Assembly: GCA_016700115.1 (NCBI GenBank)
Contig: CP064999.1
Span: forward strand, 4,707,501-4,771,500
Source of the DNA: Sphingobacteriales bacterium
Lineage (GTDB): Bacteria; Bacteroidota; Bacteroidia; Chitinophagales; UBA2359
Reading direction: 5' to 3'
Length of the DNA: 64,000 bases
Positions within the stretch are counted from its first letter, which is position 1, and each line of letters starts with the position of its first letter. The notes below the pieces were generated by a model. It did not search any database and was not told the origin of the DNA. It was given only the letters and a program-made list of their open reading frames with translations. Position numbers and translations under genes: made by a program. This document shows positions 63,362-64,000 of this stretch, in pieces.

Positions 63362-64000
63362 CTATAATTGTTCGATTTCATTTTTGAGGGGTGGAACTGT
63401 TCTTAAAAAAGCAAAAATAGCCTTTGCTTCACTATCAGTTAATTGTGAATAAGGAAGCATCGGATATCTGACTGCCGGTTTTCCTTCCCTGATTCCGTAT
63501 TTAAGCGTTTTAACAAACTGTTCTTCTGTCCAGTTTCCAATTCCGGTTTCCTTGTCGGGAGTAAGATTTCTGGTAAGAATAGGTTTGCCATCCATATCTA
63601 TCAATTTAATTCCCCCTCCAAAATAACCTTCCGATTTTTCGGGTTCCGCAAAGTTGTTGGTGCTAAAATCTTTTGAATGACAGGAATAACATTCCAATTG
63701 ATATAAAGTAAGATATTCCCCCCAAGCTACTATATTGGTGGTATCCGGCTCCGGTACAGGACCTGATGGCATTTCAAAAGGTTTAAAAGCAATATTGGAT
63801 AAGAATTTGGCGAAGAAATTGGGTTTAGTAGGAGATAGCTCGGTGGGGTCAGGCTGAACATAAGGATTATCAGAACGCAGAAAAGCGATGATAGAGTTCA
63901 TGTCTTCGTCAGAAAGTTTAGGTAGTTTGACCATATATGGCGGAACATATTGCCCATCCGGTCTGATTCCTGTGCGGATAAAGGCAATCAATTCTCCATC
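63362..64000 (-). CDS. Cytochrome c protein, 5' end beyond the window
   Basis: The frame is open to the last base, so at least the N-terminus is missing; about 212 residues are visible. LECYSCHSKD is a CxxCH haem c site. DMDGKPILTRNLTPDKETG supplies features seen after it, and YPMLPYSQLTDSEAKAIFAF gives a Met and the C-terminal helix typical of class I cytochrome c domains. The visible N-terminal part (DGELIAFIRTGIRPDGQYVP, MVKLPKLSDEDMNSIIAFL) looks like the end of another cytochrome c domain. The protein is therefore probably diheme or multiheme. It would be periplasmic. It converges on engB across the terminator. Confidence 0.8.
   Translation of the reverse strand, partial: DGELIAFIRTGIRPDGQYVPPYMVKLPKLSDEDMNSIIAFLRSDNPYVQPDPTELSPTKPNFFAKFLSNIAFKPFEMPSGPVPEPDTTNIVAWGEYLTLYQLECYSCHSKDFSTNNFAEPEKSEGYFGGGIKLIDMDGKPILTRNLTPDKETGIGNWTEEQFVKTLKYGIREGKPAVRYPMLPYSQLTDSEAKAIFAFLRTVPPLKNEIEQL

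Overview
The window looks like a chromosomal segment of a Bacteroidota bacterium, probably near the Saprospirales/Chitinophagales although the order is uncertain. Three secreted proteins end in type IX secretion (T9SS) sorting domains: two gliding-motility type ending KGNVTLVR and KGNVTLIR, and one type A. DUF4270 and DUF5723 family proteins, a FadL porin and many TAnnTTTG promoter boxes support the same assignment.

The region 1-11 kb is accessory. After a partial lipoprotein on the + strand, a run of nine tightly packed minus-strand genes reads leftward from about 11.07 kb to 0.70 kb. In transcription order they are: a large protein with a J-domain-like N-terminus, a membrane-anchored protein with a GrpE-like tail, an unusual Hsp70 with a C-terminal Cys cluster, a coiled-coil lipoprotein, a KilA-N protein, a Ser/Thr-kinase/AAA+ fusion, a small membrane protein, a broken TerB-like gene and a broken DUF6804-like gene. 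I read this as a self-contained envelope-associated Hsp70 machine with a kinase-AAA and TerB arm that is decaying at its distal end. It is the best candidate here for an undescribed system.

The region 11.9-32 kb is mostly core genome: priA and miaE, yebC, a DUF4270 lipoprotein, a half-length glycogen-synthase-like protein, a sulfatase-fold membrane enzyme, fhs-fdhD, a DUF5723 outer-membrane protein, a FemAB/GNAT-like protein, a FadL porin, an SGNH lipoprotein and aroB-aroA. The region 32-47 kb is an extracellular protein block. It holds a two-repeat protein with a poly-Pro tail, a 21-bp tandem array, a 3044-codon T9SS adhesin with ten 76-residue repeats, tRNA-Arg(TCT), a small secreted protein and a second T9SS adhesin.

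The region 47-64 kb is housekeeping: trpS with a deoxynucleoside kinase, a pullulanase lipoprotein with a membrane protein, an MgtC/DUF4010 transporter, an SDR, a TlpA thioredoxin, a UbiD-like decarboxylase, pepT, nth, a PhoD-like phosphatase, an Fn3 protein, engB and a partial cytochrome c.

Two non-coding arrays with an exact 42-bp period, about 42 kb apart (19.16-19.44 kb and 61.28-61.53 kb), belong to one dispersed repeat family. A separate 14-unit 21-bp array lies at 33.17-33.46 kb.
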